DNA from: Aldehydirespirator sp965248735
GTDB lineage: Bacteria > Actinomycetota > Acidimicrobiia > Acidimicrobiales > Aldehydirespiratoraceae
Reading direction: 5' to 3'
NCBI GenBank assembly: GCA_965248735.1
Contig: OZ252146.1
Span: forward strand, 2,294,001-2,358,000
Length of the DNA: 64,000 bases
This document shows positions 51,610 through 60,745 of this stretch, one piece after another. Position 1 is the first letter of the stretch, and every line of letters begins with the position of its first letter. Under the pieces are notes generated by a model. The model was not told the DNA's origin. It searched no databases and saw only the letters and a list, made by a program, of their open reading frames with translations. A program made the translations under genes and the position numbers.

Positions 51610-52464
51610 ATGGTCGAGCTCGAAGTCGCCACCCTGCTGGTGGGCTGGGCTGCGGCCGGGTGGTTCTTCCTGTGGGTCACCACCCGCCGGCGCGAGGTGG
51701 GTCTCGGCTACGGCTGGCTGATGCGAGGGGTCTTTCTGGCGCTGGCCGGGGGCTCGCTCGTCGCCGCGTTCGCGGCCCAGCCGACCTGGATTCGCGAGGC
51801 CGCCACCGCGGTCTTCGTGTGTGCCGGCCTGACCGCGGGCGCGGTGTCGGTGATGCGCAGGTCGGCGGGCACCAGGGGCCAGCGGGCCGTAGTCGAGCGG
51901 CGATCGGCCCGGGTGGCCGAGATGACCGGCATCGACAGGGCCGCGGCCCGCTTCGACGCCGAGGCGCCCGAGTTTCCGCCCGTGCTCGACCTGGTTGCAG
52001 CGACCGTGGGCCTGGTCGCGGTCCTGCTGGGTGCCTTCGCGGCCGGTGGCCCGACCGGGTTGGCGGTGGCCCGCACACTGGTGGGGGCGCTATTCACTGG
52101 AGCGGTTCTCAGCGCCATGCTGCTGGGCCACTGGTACTTGGTGCAGCCCGGTCTGGCCCGCGGGCCCCTGCTGGCGATGGTGCGGGCCGCTGGCGTGCTG
52201 TGGCTTCCCGAGACGGTGGTGATGCTGTGGCCCACAGGGATGGTCTCGGTGCTCAACGGCACCATCAACGACGGCTACAACGGCCTCCTCGGCTGGTTCT
52301 GGGTCAGCAGCACAGCCATGACGCTCGTACTCGTGGCGGTGGCGAGGGCCGCCCTGCGCGAGCGCGAGTACTCGGCCGTTATGGCCGCCACCGGCCTGAT
52401 GTACCTGGCCATCGTCACCGCTTTCGGCCAGGACTTGGTGGCCCGCATCCTGCTCGCCCCGTAG
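51610..52464 (+). CDS. Polytopic membrane protein of unknown function
   Basis: 284 residues with about eight hydrophobic helices, for example at residues 7-24, 38-58, 64-85, 128-150, 158-178 and 260-280. A soluble loop at about 87-125 contains RRSARVAEMTGIDRAAARFD. There is no transporter motif or catalytic residue pattern that I recognise. It follows the LipB-LipA gene by 85 bp in the same direction. Confidence 0.7.
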   Translation: MVELEVATLLVGWAAAGWFFLWVTTRRREVGLGYGWLMRGVFLALAGGSLVAAFAAQPTWIREAATAVFVCAGLTAGAVSVMRRSAGTRGQRAVVERRSARVAEMTGIDRAAARFDAEAPEFPPVLDLVAATVGLVAVLLGAFAAGGPTGLAVARTLVGALFTGAVLSAMLLGHWYLVQPGLARGPLLAMVRAAGVLWLPETVVMLWPTGMVSVLNGTINDGYNGLLGWFWVSSTAMTLVLVAVARAALREREYSAVMAATGLMYLAIVTAFGQDLVARILLAP

Positions 52465-52492
52465 TCCCAACGGCTCAGTACAAGCGACGTGT

Positions 52493-52527
52493 CATGCAGA
52501 GTGCATGCAAGTATGCTTTTTGCATGT
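52493..52527 (+). promoter_or_regulatory. vapBC promoter/operator with TGCATG repeats
   Basis: Palindrome TGCATGCA at 52502-52509, with further CATGCA at 52493 and TGCATG at 52521. The TATGCT at 52512-52517 could be a -10 box, putting the start of transcription within a few bases of the ATG at 52524. Such repeats are where ribbon-helix-helix antitoxins bind their own promoter. Confidence 0.45.
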
Positions 52528-52751
52528 CATCTCTGCAGATCCGCAACGTCCCCGATGACCTCCATCGCCGGCTCAAGGCCCGAGCCGCGCTCGAGGGCCA
52601 GTCGCTGTCGGAGTACGCCCTCACAGAGCTGCGCCGGGCCATGCAGCGCCCAACGCGGCGGGAGCTGGCTGACAGGGTCGCAGCCTTCGAGCGCATCACG
52701 GTCTCGGAGTCGTCGGTCGATGCGGTCCGGTCCGAGCGCGACTCTCGGTGA
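52524..52751 (+). CDS. vapB: VapB-type antitoxin (ribbon-helix-helix)
   Basis: 75 residues. The N-terminal SLQIRNVPDDLHRRLKARAA followed by LEGQSLSEYALTELRRAM is a ribbon-helix-helix DNA-binding domain. The C-terminal part should wrap the toxin. ATG at 52524. It overlaps the toxin gene by four bases. Confidence 0.85.
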   Translation: MSSLQIRNVPDDLHRRLKARAALEGQSLSEYALTELRRAMQRPTRRELADRVAAFERITVSESSVDAVRSERDSR

Positions 52752-53155
52752 TCGTCGTCGATTCATCGGCCGCGGTGGAGTGGCTGCTCGGGCTCCCGCT
52801 CGCCGACGCCGTCGCCGAGCGGATCGTGGCGGCCGAGTCCGTTCATGCCCCGGCTCTGCTCGACGTCGAAGTGGCTCATGTGGTGCGTCGCTACGCGGCC
52901 GCGGGCGAGATCTCGCCCAGAGCCGGTGAGCGTGCCCTGGGAGCGCTCGGCGAGCTCGACGCGGTGCGCCACACCCACGAGATGCTCCTTCCGCTGATTT
53001 GGCGGCTCCGCCACAATCTCACGGCCTACGACGCTGCCTTCGTTGCGCTGGCCGCGGTGCTCGAAGCACCTCTTGTCACCCTCGATGAGCGCATCGCCAA
53101 AGCCCCCTGGCCGCGCCTGGCCGGCCGCAGGGCCGAGATCGATCTCATCGCCTGA
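52748..53155 (+). CDS. vapC: VapC-type PIN-domain ribonuclease toxin
   Basis: 135 residues from the GTG overlapping the vapB stop (GTGA). PIN acids are all in place: D4 in IVVDSSAAVEWLL, E in LLDVEVAHVVRR, D in TAYDAAFVALA and D in LVTLDERIAK. It would cut RNA, commonly tRNA, when the antitoxin is degraded. Unlike the broken pair at 45031-45373, this one is intact. Confidence 0.88.
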   Translation: MIVVDSSAAVEWLLGLPLADAVAERIVAAESVHAPALLDVEVAHVVRRYAAAGEISPRAGERALGALGELDAVRHTHEMLLPLIWRLRHNLTAYDAAFVALAAVLEAPLVTLDERIAKAPWPRLAGRRAEIDLIA

Positions 53156-53355
53156 CCGGGATCCAGTTCACACCCCCGGACGTCGGCCGCGGACCCCAGC
53201 AGATGACGGTGTTCTCGGTGCGCAGCCCGCACGAGTGGCAGCCCAGCGCCCTGAGCCCGCCGGTCGCCCGCCGGGTAGACTGGCTGCGGCGGTGCGGAGG
53301 CCTGTGTGGTGAGCCTTGGCTGTGCCGGGCTCGCGCCGATGCGAGGAGGCCAGTG

Positions 53356-54267
53356 GTGCCGAGAGTGATCTGGAAGGGGTCCATCAGCTTCGGACTGGTG
53401 ACGATCCCCGTGCAGCTCTTCAGTGCGGTGAGCCGCAAGACCGTGCGCTTCAACCAGCTCGACGCGCAGACCGGCGCCAGGGTGCGCCACAAGAAGGTGT
53501 CGTCGGCCGACGACTCGGAGCTTACGGCGGAGCGCATCGTGAAGGGCTACGAGCTGCCGTCGGGTGCCTACGTCACGCTCACCGACGCCGAGCTTGAGGC
53601 GCTGGCCCCGGCCGCGGCCCGCACCATAGACATCGACGCCTTCGTCGACCTCGCCGACATCGACCCGGTGTTCTACGACAGCGCCTACCACCTGGTGCCC
53701 GACCAGGCCACGGCCAAGCCCTACAAGCTGCTGGCCGAGGCCATGCAGGAGGCCAACAAGGTGGCCGTCTGTCACTTCGTGATGCGCTCCAAGCAGCACC
53801 TGGCCGCGATCCGCCCGGTGGACGGCCGCCTGATGCTGTCGACGATGGTGTACGCCGACGAGCTGGTGGCCCCCGACGAGCTCGGCGGCCTCGACGAGCT
53901 CGGCGGCCTCGACGGGCTGGGCGACATCGCGGTGGACGAGCGGGAGACGGCCATGGCCCGCCAGCTCATCGCCGCCCTGGAGGCCGACTTCGAGCCGGAC
54001 CGCTACACCGACTCCTACCGCGAGGCCCTCCTGGAGCTCATCGAGCGCAAGGCCTCCGGCGACACGGCTGCCACGGTGGCCGCGCCGGCGCCGACATCGG
54101 ACACGGTTGTCGACCTGATGGCCGCCCTGGAGGCCTCGGTGGCCGCGGCCAAGGAGGCCCGCAAGCGCCATCCGGCCGCGGTTGGCGGCTCTGCCGCCGC
54201 CGGAGAGTCTCCCGCTGCCAGCGAAACGTCGGAGCCTCCGGCCGAGCAGGTCCGCCGGTCGGCCTGA
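53356..54267 (+). CDS. ku: Ku protein for non-homologous end joining
   Basis: 303 residues from the GTG at 53356, with GAGGAGG six bases upstream. The conserved start RVIWKGSISFGLVTIPVQLF and RHKKVSSADDSELTAERIVK, KGYELPSGAYVTLTD and YDSAYHLVPD are diagnostic of bacterial Ku. The ring-shaped dimer binds DNA ends and recruits LigD. A small inserted Asp/Gly repeat (DELGGLDELGGLDGLG) lies near residue 178. The last 60 residues are a disordered Ala-rich tail. Confidence 0.93.
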   Translation: MPRVIWKGSISFGLVTIPVQLFSAVSRKTVRFNQLDAQTGARVRHKKVSSADDSELTAERIVKGYELPSGAYVTLTDAELEALAPAAARTIDIDAFVDLADIDPVFYDSAYHLVPDQATAKPYKLLAEAMQEANKVAVCHFVMRSKQHLAAIRPVDGRLMLSTMVYADELVAPDELGGLDELGGLDGLGDIAVDERETAMARQLIAALEADFEPDRYTDSYREALLELIERKASGDTAATVAAPAPTSDTVVDLMAALEASVAAAKEARKRHPAAVGGSAAAGESPAASETSEPPAEQVRRSA

Positions 54268-54307
54268 ACGCGCGGCCGGCCCACCCCGCGGCGAACAGGC
54301 AACAGCA

Positions 54308-55222
54308 GTGAGCGGACCCGAGCGCGTGCCGGTGACCGTGGACGGCCGGCAGCTGTCGGTGAGCAACCTCGACAAGGTGATGTACCCGCTGATCGGCTTC
54401 ACCAAGGCCCAGGTCATTGACTACTACGTCCGTGTCGCGCCAGTGATGCTGGCCCACATCGGCGACCGGGGAATCACCTTGCGGCGCTGGCCCGACGGCG
54501 TGACCGGCGAGTCGTTCTTCGAGAAGCGCTGTCCCAAGCATCGCCCCGGCTGGGTGGGCACCTGTGCCGGTCCCGGCGATCGGGGCGGCTCGATCGACTA
54601 CTGCCGGCTGGACTCGGTGGCCTCCCTGGCGTGGTCGGCCAACCTGGCCGCGCTGGAGATACACGCCCCGATGGCCCGGTGCGCCGACATCGACTCGCCC
54701 ACCATGGTCGTGTTCGACCTCGACCCGGGCGCGCCGGCCACGATCATCGAGTGCTGCCGGGTGGCGTTGCACATCCGGGAGGTCCTCGATGCGGTGGGCC
54801 TGGCGGCCTGGGCCAAGACCTCGGGCAGCAAGGGGCTGCAGCTGTACGTGCCCCTCAACCGGCCCCACACCCACGACCACGCGGCCGGCTTCGCCCGGGC
54901 GGTGGCCCAACTGCTGGAGCAGCGGATGCCGGCGGCGGTGGTGTCGGTCATGAAGCGAAGTCTTCGCCCCAACAAGGTGTTCATCGACTGGGGTCAGAAC
55001 GCCCACTTCAAGACCACCATCGCGCCCTACTCGCTGAGGGGGAGGGATCGCCCCACCGCGTCGACCCCCATCACTTGGGACGAGGTGTCCGACGGCGCCG
55101 ACGGCGAGCCCCTCACTTTCACCGCTCCCGAGGTGCTGGAGCGGGTAGAGGAGCTCGGCGACCTGTTCGCACCCACGGCGACGGTCGAGCAGGACCTTCC
55201 CTCGTCGTCTCCGTCTAGCTAG
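54308..55222 (+). CDS. ligD: LigD-type polymerase/primase domain protein
   Basis: 304 residues from a GTG. Stand-alone polymerase domain: LSVSNLDKVMYPLIGFTKAQ at the start, metal-binding VVFDLDPG, AKTSGSKGLQLYVPLNRPHT, and FIDWGQNAHFKTTIAPYSLR with the third acid. It fills gaps at double-strand breaks with ribonucleotides or deoxynucleotides. The ligase and phosphoesterase domains of full-length LigD are absent and not found elsewhere in the window. It lies 40 bp after ku. Confidence 0.9.
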   Translation: MSGPERVPVTVDGRQLSVSNLDKVMYPLIGFTKAQVIDYYVRVAPVMLAHIGDRGITLRRWPDGVTGESFFEKRCPKHRPGWVGTCAGPGDRGGSIDYCRLDSVASLAWSANLAALEIHAPMARCADIDSPTMVVFDLDPGAPATIIECCRVALHIREVLDAVGLAAWAKTSGSKGLQLYVPLNRPHTHDHAAGFARAVAQLLEQRMPAAVVSVMKRSLRPNKVFIDWGQNAHFKTTIAPYSLRGRDRPTASTPITWDEVSDGADGEPLTFTAPEVLERVEELGDLFAPTATVEQDLPSSSPSS

Positions 55223-55242
55223 ACGGCAGTTAGTCTGACCGG

Positions 55243-56715
55243 ATGCCGATCACAGTTCATGCCGTTCGCTCGGTCCCCAAGGCCGCCACTGCGAGCATTG
55301 CCATGGTCACCTCCGATGCTGCTCAGTCCGGCATCGACGGCTTCGATGCCGCGGTCCTTGACATGGCCGGTTTCGAGGGCAAGGCGGAGCAGGTCCACCT
55401 GCAGCCCGCCGACGGCGGCTTTGCCGGGCTGGTGGGGGTGGGCCCGGCCGCGGAGGCGACCGCGACCACCATCCGGCGAGCCGGCGCCGCCGCGGCTCGC
55501 TCATGCTCGCGCCACGCGAGGGTGGCGGTGCGGCTGCCCGCCGGCGTCGGTGTGGACGATGCCGCAGCCCGCCAGGCGCTGGCAGAGGGCGTGATCCTGG
55601 GCGGCTACCGCTACACCGCGCTCAAGTCGTCGGCTGGCGGTGCCAACGGCGGCAACGGCGCCCCCAAGCTGGCCCGGGTCGACGTCGTGGGCAGCACGTC
55701 GGCAGCCGCCAAGGCCGCGCTGCAGCGCGGCGCTGCCATCGCTGGGGCTGTGTGCCTGGCCCGAGACCTTTCCAACGAGCCGGGCGGTTCGCTCACCGCC
55801 CCGGCCTTTGCCGAGAAGACGGCCGCCGTCGCCCGCGAGGCCGGGTTGGAGTCCAAGGTCTGGACCGAGGCGGAGATCAAGGCGGGACGCCTCGGGGGAG
55901 TGCTCGGCGTCAACCGGGGCAGCAGCCAGCCGCCGCGCTTCGTCGAGCTGACCTACGAGCCCGAGGGAACCCCCACCGCGACGCTCGCCTACGTGGGCAA
56001 GGGAATCACCTTCGACGCCGGGGGCCTGTCCATCAAGACCGCCCAGGGCATGATGATGATGAAGATGGACATGTGCGGGGCCGCCGCCATCATCGCGGCC
56101 ATGTCGGTGCTGCCCGCGGTGGCCGCGCCGGTGAGGGTCAAGGCGTACCTGCCGATGACCGACAACATGCTCGGCGGCGACGCCACCCGGCCCGGCGACG
56201 TGCTGACCATCCGGAACGGCAAGACCATCGAGGTGCTCAACACCGACGCCGAGGGCCGCCTGATCCTGGCCGACGCCCTGTCGCTGGCCGCGGAGGCCGA
56301 GCCTGACGCCATCGTCGACTTGGCCACGCTGACCGGTGCCTGCATGGTGGCCCTCGGGCCGTCAATCGCCGGGCTGATGGGCAACGACGAATCGCTCATA
56401 GACCAGGTCCGGGCCGCCGCCGACCGGGCGGGGGAGCGGGTGTGGCATCTGCCGCTGCCCGCCGACTACGGCAAGCAGTTCGAGTCGAACGTGGCCGACA
56501 TGAAGAACATCGGCGGCCCCCACGGCGGCGCGCTGACTGCGGGGCTGATCCTGCAGCAGTTCGTGCCCGACGAGGTTCCCTGGGTCCACCTCGACATAGC
56601 CGGGCCGGCCCGGGCCGAGTCCGACGACGGCGAGATCGCCAAGGGTGGTACCGGCTTCGGCGTACGCACCCTCATCGAGCTGGCCTCCGGCTACACCCAG
56701 CCCGCGCCGGACTGA
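55243..56715 (+). CDS. pepA: Leucyl aminopeptidase (M17)
   Basis: 490 residues. The catalytic domain has the metal ligands in VGKGITFDAGGLSIKT, KMDMCGAAAIIAAM and VLNTDAEGRLILADAL, and the conserved PSIAGLMGN and GPHGGALTAGLIL segments. It releases N-terminal amino acids, using two metal ions. Some homologues also bind DNA. In mycobacteria pepA also lies near the lipoyl/E2 genes. Confidence 0.94.
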   Translation: MPITVHAVRSVPKAATASIAMVTSDAAQSGIDGFDAAVLDMAGFEGKAEQVHLQPADGGFAGLVGVGPAAEATATTIRRAGAAAARSCSRHARVAVRLPAGVGVDDAAARQALAEGVILGGYRYTALKSSAGGANGGNGAPKLARVDVVGSTSAAAKAALQRGAAIAGAVCLARDLSNEPGGSLTAPAFAEKTAAVAREAGLESKVWTEAEIKAGRLGGVLGVNRGSSQPPRFVELTYEPEGTPTATLAYVGKGITFDAGGLSIKTAQGMMMMKMDMCGAAAIIAAMSVLPAVAAPVRVKAYLPMTDNMLGGDATRPGDVLTIRNGKTIEVLNTDAEGRLILADALSLAAEAEPDAIVDLATLTGACMVALGPSIAGLMGNDESLIDQVRAAADRAGERVWHLPLPADYGKQFESNVADMKNIGGPHGGALTAGLILQQFVPDEVPWVHLDIAGPARAESDDGEIAKGGTGFGVRTLIELASGYTQPAPD

Positions 56716-56734
56716 GGCGCCGCGCCCGGCTGGT

Positions 56735-57787
56735 TCAGAGCAGGTCGGGCAGGCTCAACTCGTCGGCGGCGCGCTCGAAGCGCTCGAAGGTGGCCGCCAG
56801 CAACCCTCGCTGCCGCTCGTCGGCGAGGTCCATCCCTGCGCCTGCGATCATCGGGTAGCACACGCAGAACAGCACCGCGCCGCGGTATTGGTCCCACAGC
56901 TCGGCGGTGTCCGACTCGGGCACCCCTTCCGACGCCAGGGCGCCCAGCCAGCGTTGGTACAGGGCCTGCTCGATCTCCGAGGCGGTGGCGGGGGCGAGGC
57001 TCCCGGTGACGAAGTAGGCCAGATCGCCGGCGGGCGTGGACTCCCCGATGACTTGGAAGTCGAACAGCACGACACGGCCGTCGTCGTCGAAGAACATGTT
57101 GTCGGCCCGGTAGTCGCCGTGGACCAGGGTGCGAGGCGTCGAGGCCATCGAACCCAGCATGTGGGGGAGAGCCTCAACCCAGCCGTCGGCCACCATCTCC
57201 ACTGATCGGGGCACGCTCATCGCGCTGCGGACCTTGCCCCAGCCGTCGGAGAACACCGGGGGCAGCAGCATCGGGTAGATGGGATCGCCGATGGTCACCG
57301 CGGTTCCCCGCTCGACGATCGGGCCGGCCGCACCCCACCAGTGGGCGTGCCAGCGGGCGAGTTCGTCGACGGCCTGCTCGGCGTCGGCTCTGCCCATGCC
57401 CTCGATCTGGTCCACGGCCCGGCACGAGCCCACGTCCTCGAGCACCAGCACGAACTGGTGGGTCTCCGGGTCGACTGCCCCGAAGTGGCAGTAGGGCACC
57501 CGTATGGGGCTCTCGGCGGCCAGCTCTAGGTAGAAGCCGACCTCGCGGATGTTGAGCCGCAGGATGGCCGCAGTGAAGCGGGCCGTCTCGTCGAGCCCAG
57601 GCAGCTTGATGACCACGCTGTCGGGCCCGTCGCCCTCCAGCGTCGCCCGGTACAGCGCGCCGATCATCCCGACCCCGGTCCCGATGTCCTCGATGCTGAC
57701 CGCACTCACGGGGGCGTCGATGGCCTGCGACAGCCAGTCGTCGTCGATCTCGCCGATGCCGTCGGGTATTGCGGGCTCCATGTCCAC
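56735..57787 (-). CDS. Aminoglycoside phosphotransferase-like kinase
   Basis: 350 residues. Protein-kinase-like fold of the APH/choline kinase class: nucleotide-binding lysine in DSVVIKLPG, catalytic loop LVHGDYRADNMFF and metal-binding VVLFDFQVIG. The overall layout (LVLEDVGSC, ELARWHAHWWG) fits the APH group often annotated as ecdysteroid-kinase-like. The substrate is unknown. Convergent with pepA. Confidence 0.82.
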   Translation of the reverse strand: MDMEPAIPDGIGEIDDDWLSQAIDAPVSAVSIEDIGTGVGMIGALYRATLEGDGPDSVVIKLPGLDETARFTAAILRLNIREVGFYLELAAESPIRVPYCHFGAVDPETHQFVLVLEDVGSCRAVDQIEGMGRADAEQAVDELARWHAHWWGAAGPIVERGTAVTIGDPIYPMLLPPVFSDGWGKVRSAMSVPRSVEMVADGWVEALPHMLGSMASTPRTLVHGDYRADNMFFDDDGRVVLFDFQVIGESTPAGDLAYFVTGSLAPATASEIEQALYQRWLGALASEGVPESDTAELWDQYRGAVLFCVCYPMIAGAGMDLADERQRGLLAATFERFERAADELSLPDLL

Positions 57788-57844
57788 CCCCTTGCAGGGG
57801 CCCCGACGCTACATCACCGCCGCCGGTTGGCGGCCATGCGGTGC

Positions 57845-58471
57845 TCAGGCCGCTTCGTGGGGCGTCCGGCCGTGATGGAGGCTCCACGCCCAGCGGACGG
57901 CCTCGGCCGCGATGGCCGGATGGAACTTCAGGCGGGCCAGCTGCAGCTCGGTCTCGCTGATGTTGTCGCCGCACTCGATCAGGCTCAGAGCCAACTGGCG
58001 GGCCTTCAGCTGCTGCTGCCTGAGCCCGTCGGGGCCCTGTGTGGACGCCAGGTACTCCTCGTGGCGCTGCTGGAGCGATGCGGGCAGGCGCTGCAGCTGG
58101 CGGTGACTGAGCTGCGGCAGCCGCAGGCGCACGGCCAGCGTTGTGGACCCCACGGCACGGGCGGCCCGGAACCGGCAGGCGCGGGCGACCGTCTTGACCA
58201 TCGCGCTTCGAGCGCCACCCTCGAAGCCGATGCCCAGGGCGCAAGCGGTCTCCCGCAGGTTGACTGCCGCGTCGTCGGCGTCTTCAAGGACGGCCGCGCA
58301 GTGGCGCAGGAACCAGGTGGTGGAGGGCCCGAGCGTCCCGAGCCAGAACTGTTCGACGTAGGCCGACCGGAGGTCGTGGCCGAACGCGTCCTTGCGGTGG
58401 TCGGTCCATGGGATGAGCGTGACCACATCGGAGTTGATGATGGCCGCGGGGTGCTGGGTGGTCAGGTTCAT
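57845..58471 (-). CDS. Conserved-looking hypothetical protein (208 aa)
   Basis: 208 residues of alpha-helical, Arg/Leu-rich sequence without a signal peptide or membrane segment. It begins MNLTTQHPAAIINSDVVTLI and contains the recognisable phrases EQFWLGTLGPSTTWFLRHCA, LIECGDNISETELQLARLKF and HPAIAAEAVRWAWSLHH. No enzyme motif stands out. The composition and good codon periodicity support a real gene. The 58472-58669 gap to the divergent sirtuin gene is AT-rich and should hold both promoters. Confidence 0.6.
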   Translation of the reverse strand: MNLTTQHPAAIINSDVVTLIPWTDHRKDAFGHDLRSAYVEQFWLGTLGPSTTWFLRHCAAVLEDADDAAVNLRETACALGIGFEGGARSAMVKTVARACRFRAARAVGSTTLAVRLRLPQLSHRQLQRLPASLQQRHEEYLASTQGPDGLRQQQLKARQLALSLIECGDNISETELQLARLKFHPAIAAEAVRWAWSLHHGRTPHEAA

Positions 58472-58669
58472 TGACGTTTCTCCGAAGTTGGCGCGCTGTG
58501 AGCACGATTATCTCAATGGTATGGGAAAAGATCTGATGAAACATAATTACGCAATACTCTTGGCAAGTCAAACCGCAACGAATCTTCGATGCGGCTGCCA
58601 GATCAGCTACGAGCCGGTGGTGATCACGGCGGGCCGGGCGGGCCACGGCCTCGGCGCTACGCTGGCGAG

Positions 58670-59458
58670 ATGCCGGGGGACGCTGCGGCCGCGGTGGCCG
58701 CGGCCTGCCGAATGGTCGATGCCGCCGAGCGCGTGACGGTGCTCACCGGAGCGGGCATCTCCACCGACAGCGGCCTGCCCGACTTCCGGGGGCCCAAGGG
58801 CTTGTGGACCCGCGACCCCGCGGCCGAGCGGGCCTCGAACATCGACGTGTACGTGACCGATCCGGAGGTCCGCCGGAGCAACTGGGCCCGCCGGGCCGCG
58901 GGGGCGCTGTGGGCCGACGTGGAGCCCAACCGGGGCCACGAGGCCCTGGTCCATCTGGAGCGGCGGGGCAAGCTTCACCTGCTGATAACCCAGAACGTGG
59001 ACGAGCTCCACCAGCGAGCCGGCAGCACCCCGGGGCTCGTGGTGGAGATACACGGCACCACCCGCAAGGTGCAGTGCCTGTCGTGCGAATACCGCGACGA
59101 GATCGAGGTGGCGCTGGAGCGGGTGAGGGCAGGAGAGCAGGATCCCGAGTGCCCCCTCTGCGGGTGGATCCTGAAGGCGGCCACCGTGTCGTTCGGGCAG
59201 AGTCTCAACCCCGTCGATCTTGACCGGGCCGAGCGGGCCGCCACCGAATGCGACCTGTTCCTCGCGGTGGGCACCACGCTGGCTGTGTCGCCCATCAATC
59301 GAACCGCGGTGATTGCTGTGCAGTCCGGAGCCCGCCTGGTGATCGTCAACGGCGAGCCCACCGAGTTCGAGGCGCTGGCCGACGTGCTGGCGCGCGGATC
59401 CCTCAGCGACGTGCTGCCCGTCATCTGTGGGATGGACGCGCTCGACGAGCTGACCTAA
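58670..59458 (+). CDS. Sir2-type NAD-dependent protein deacylase
   Basis: 262 residues from the ATG at 58670 (GGCGAG upstream). NAD-binding TVLTGAGISTDSGLPDFRGP, catalytic TQNVDELHQRAGS and HGTTRKVQCLSCEY, zinc cysteines CLSC and CPLC, and VGTTLAVSPI and VNGEPT. It removes acyl groups from lysines. Ends 51 bp before the rhodanese gene. Confidence 0.92.
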   Translation: MPGDAAAAVAAACRMVDAAERVTVLTGAGISTDSGLPDFRGPKGLWTRDPAAERASNIDVYVTDPEVRRSNWARRAAGALWADVEPNRGHEALVHLERRGKLHLLITQNVDELHQRAGSTPGLVVEIHGTTRKVQCLSCEYRDEIEVALERVRAGEQDPECPLCGWILKAATVSFGQSLNPVDLDRAERAATECDLFLAVGTTLAVSPINRTAVIAVQSGARLVIVNGEPTEFEALADVLARGSLSDVLPVICGMDALDELT

Positions 59459-59509
59459 CTCTCAAGCCCTGGCGTAGCGCAATCCTGACAAGACAGGTAG
59501 CATTTAGCC

Positions 59510-60676
59510 ATGGCGAGTTTCCGAGAACTACTGCAGCAGGCCAAGGCCCAGATCCGCGAGGTGGACACCGCCGCCGGAGAGCAGCTGCTGGCCGATGGCT
59601 GGACCCTCCTCGACGTGCGCGAGCCCGACGAGTACGAGCAGGGCGCCATCGCGGGCTCCGTGCACATTCCCCGGGGCCAGCTCGAGTCGGGCATCGAGAA
59701 CCGGGTCGCGGAGCGGTCCACCCCGCTGGTGGCCATGTGCGCGGGCGGCGTGCGCTCGGCCTTCGCGGCCGTGACGCTCGAGCAGATGGGCTACACCGAC
59801 GTGGTGTCCATGGACGGCGGCTTCAACAAATGGAAGGACGAGGGACGGGCCTGGCAGCGGCCCCGCACCCTGTCGCCGGAACAGCGCAACCGCTACCAGC
59901 GCCACCTGCTGGTGCCCGAAGTGGGCGAGGAGGGCCAGCTCAAGCTGCTCGACGCCAAGGTCCTGCTGCTCGGCGCGGGCGGGCTCGGCTCCCCGGCGGC
60001 CCTGTACCTCGCGGCCGCGGGGGTGGGCACTCTCGGCATCATCGACATGGACGTCGTGGACGAGTCAAACCTGCAGCGCCAGATACTCCACAACGTCGAC
60101 CGGGTGGGGGACCGCAAGGTGGACTCGGCCAAGAAGACGCTGACCGCGCTGAACCCCGACGTGAACGTGGTCACCTACGACACCCGGCTCGGCGCGGACA
60201 ACATCATGGGGATCCTCGACGGCTACGACGTGGTGGTGGACGGCGCCGACAACTTCCCGAGCCGCTACCTGCTCAACGACGCCTCCGTGAAGCTGGGCAT
60301 ACCGGTGGTGCACGGCTCGATCTTCCGCTTCGAGGGCCAGGTAACCGTGTTCGATCCCCGAAACGGTCCCACCTACCGCGACATGCTGCCAGAGCCGCCG
60401 CCGCCGGAGATGGCGCCGAGCTGCGCGGAGGCCGGGGTGCTGGGCGTGCTGCCCGGCATCGTGGGCAGCGTGCAGGCCCTCGAGGCCATCAAGCTGATCC
60501 TGGGCATCGGGGACTCGCTTCGGGGCCGCCTGGTGGCCTTCGACGCGCTGGAGATGAGCTTCCGCGAGTTCAGGCTGCGTCCCGATCCCTCCAACGAGGT
60601 CACCTACGACAACCGGGACCGCATCGAGGTGGGCGAGCTCGAAGGGCAGTGCATGCCGACCATGTCGCAGCCGTAG
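59510..60676 (+). CDS. Rhodanese-ThiF/MoeB fusion (E1-like adenylyltransferase)
   Basis: 388 residues. The N-terminal rhodanese domain (residues 1-115) has LLADGWTLLDVREPDEYEQG and the persulfide Cys in VAMCAGGVRSAFAA. The MoeB/ThiF domain follows: KVLLLGAGGLGSPAALYLAA, DMDVVDESNLQRQILHN, and an adenylation site with EGQVTVFDP; there is no obvious CxxC zinc pair except late CxE positions. It activates a sulfur-carrier protein for cofactor or thiolation chemistry. The usual MoeZ order is MoeB first and rhodanese last; here it is reversed. Confidence 0.88.
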   Translation: MASFRELLQQAKAQIREVDTAAGEQLLADGWTLLDVREPDEYEQGAIAGSVHIPRGQLESGIENRVAERSTPLVAMCAGGVRSAFAAVTLEQMGYTDVVSMDGGFNKWKDEGRAWQRPRTLSPEQRNRYQRHLLVPEVGEEGQLKLLDAKVLLLGAGGLGSPAALYLAAAGVGTLGIIDMDVVDESNLQRQILHNVDRVGDRKVDSAKKTLTALNPDVNVVTYDTRLGADNIMGILDGYDVVVDGADNFPSRYLLNDASVKLGIPVVHGSIFRFEGQVTVFDPRNGPTYRDMLPEPPPPEMAPSCAEAGVLGVLPGIVGSVQALEAIKLILGIGDSLRGRLVAFDALEMSFREFRLRPDPSNEVTYDNRDRIEVGELEGQCMPTMSQP

Positions 60677-60745
60677 CTCCCCCAAGAGCGGCCGCACCTA
60701 GACTCCGGGCGCCCCGTCGCCTGGAAGGACAGCGCCATCGGAAAC

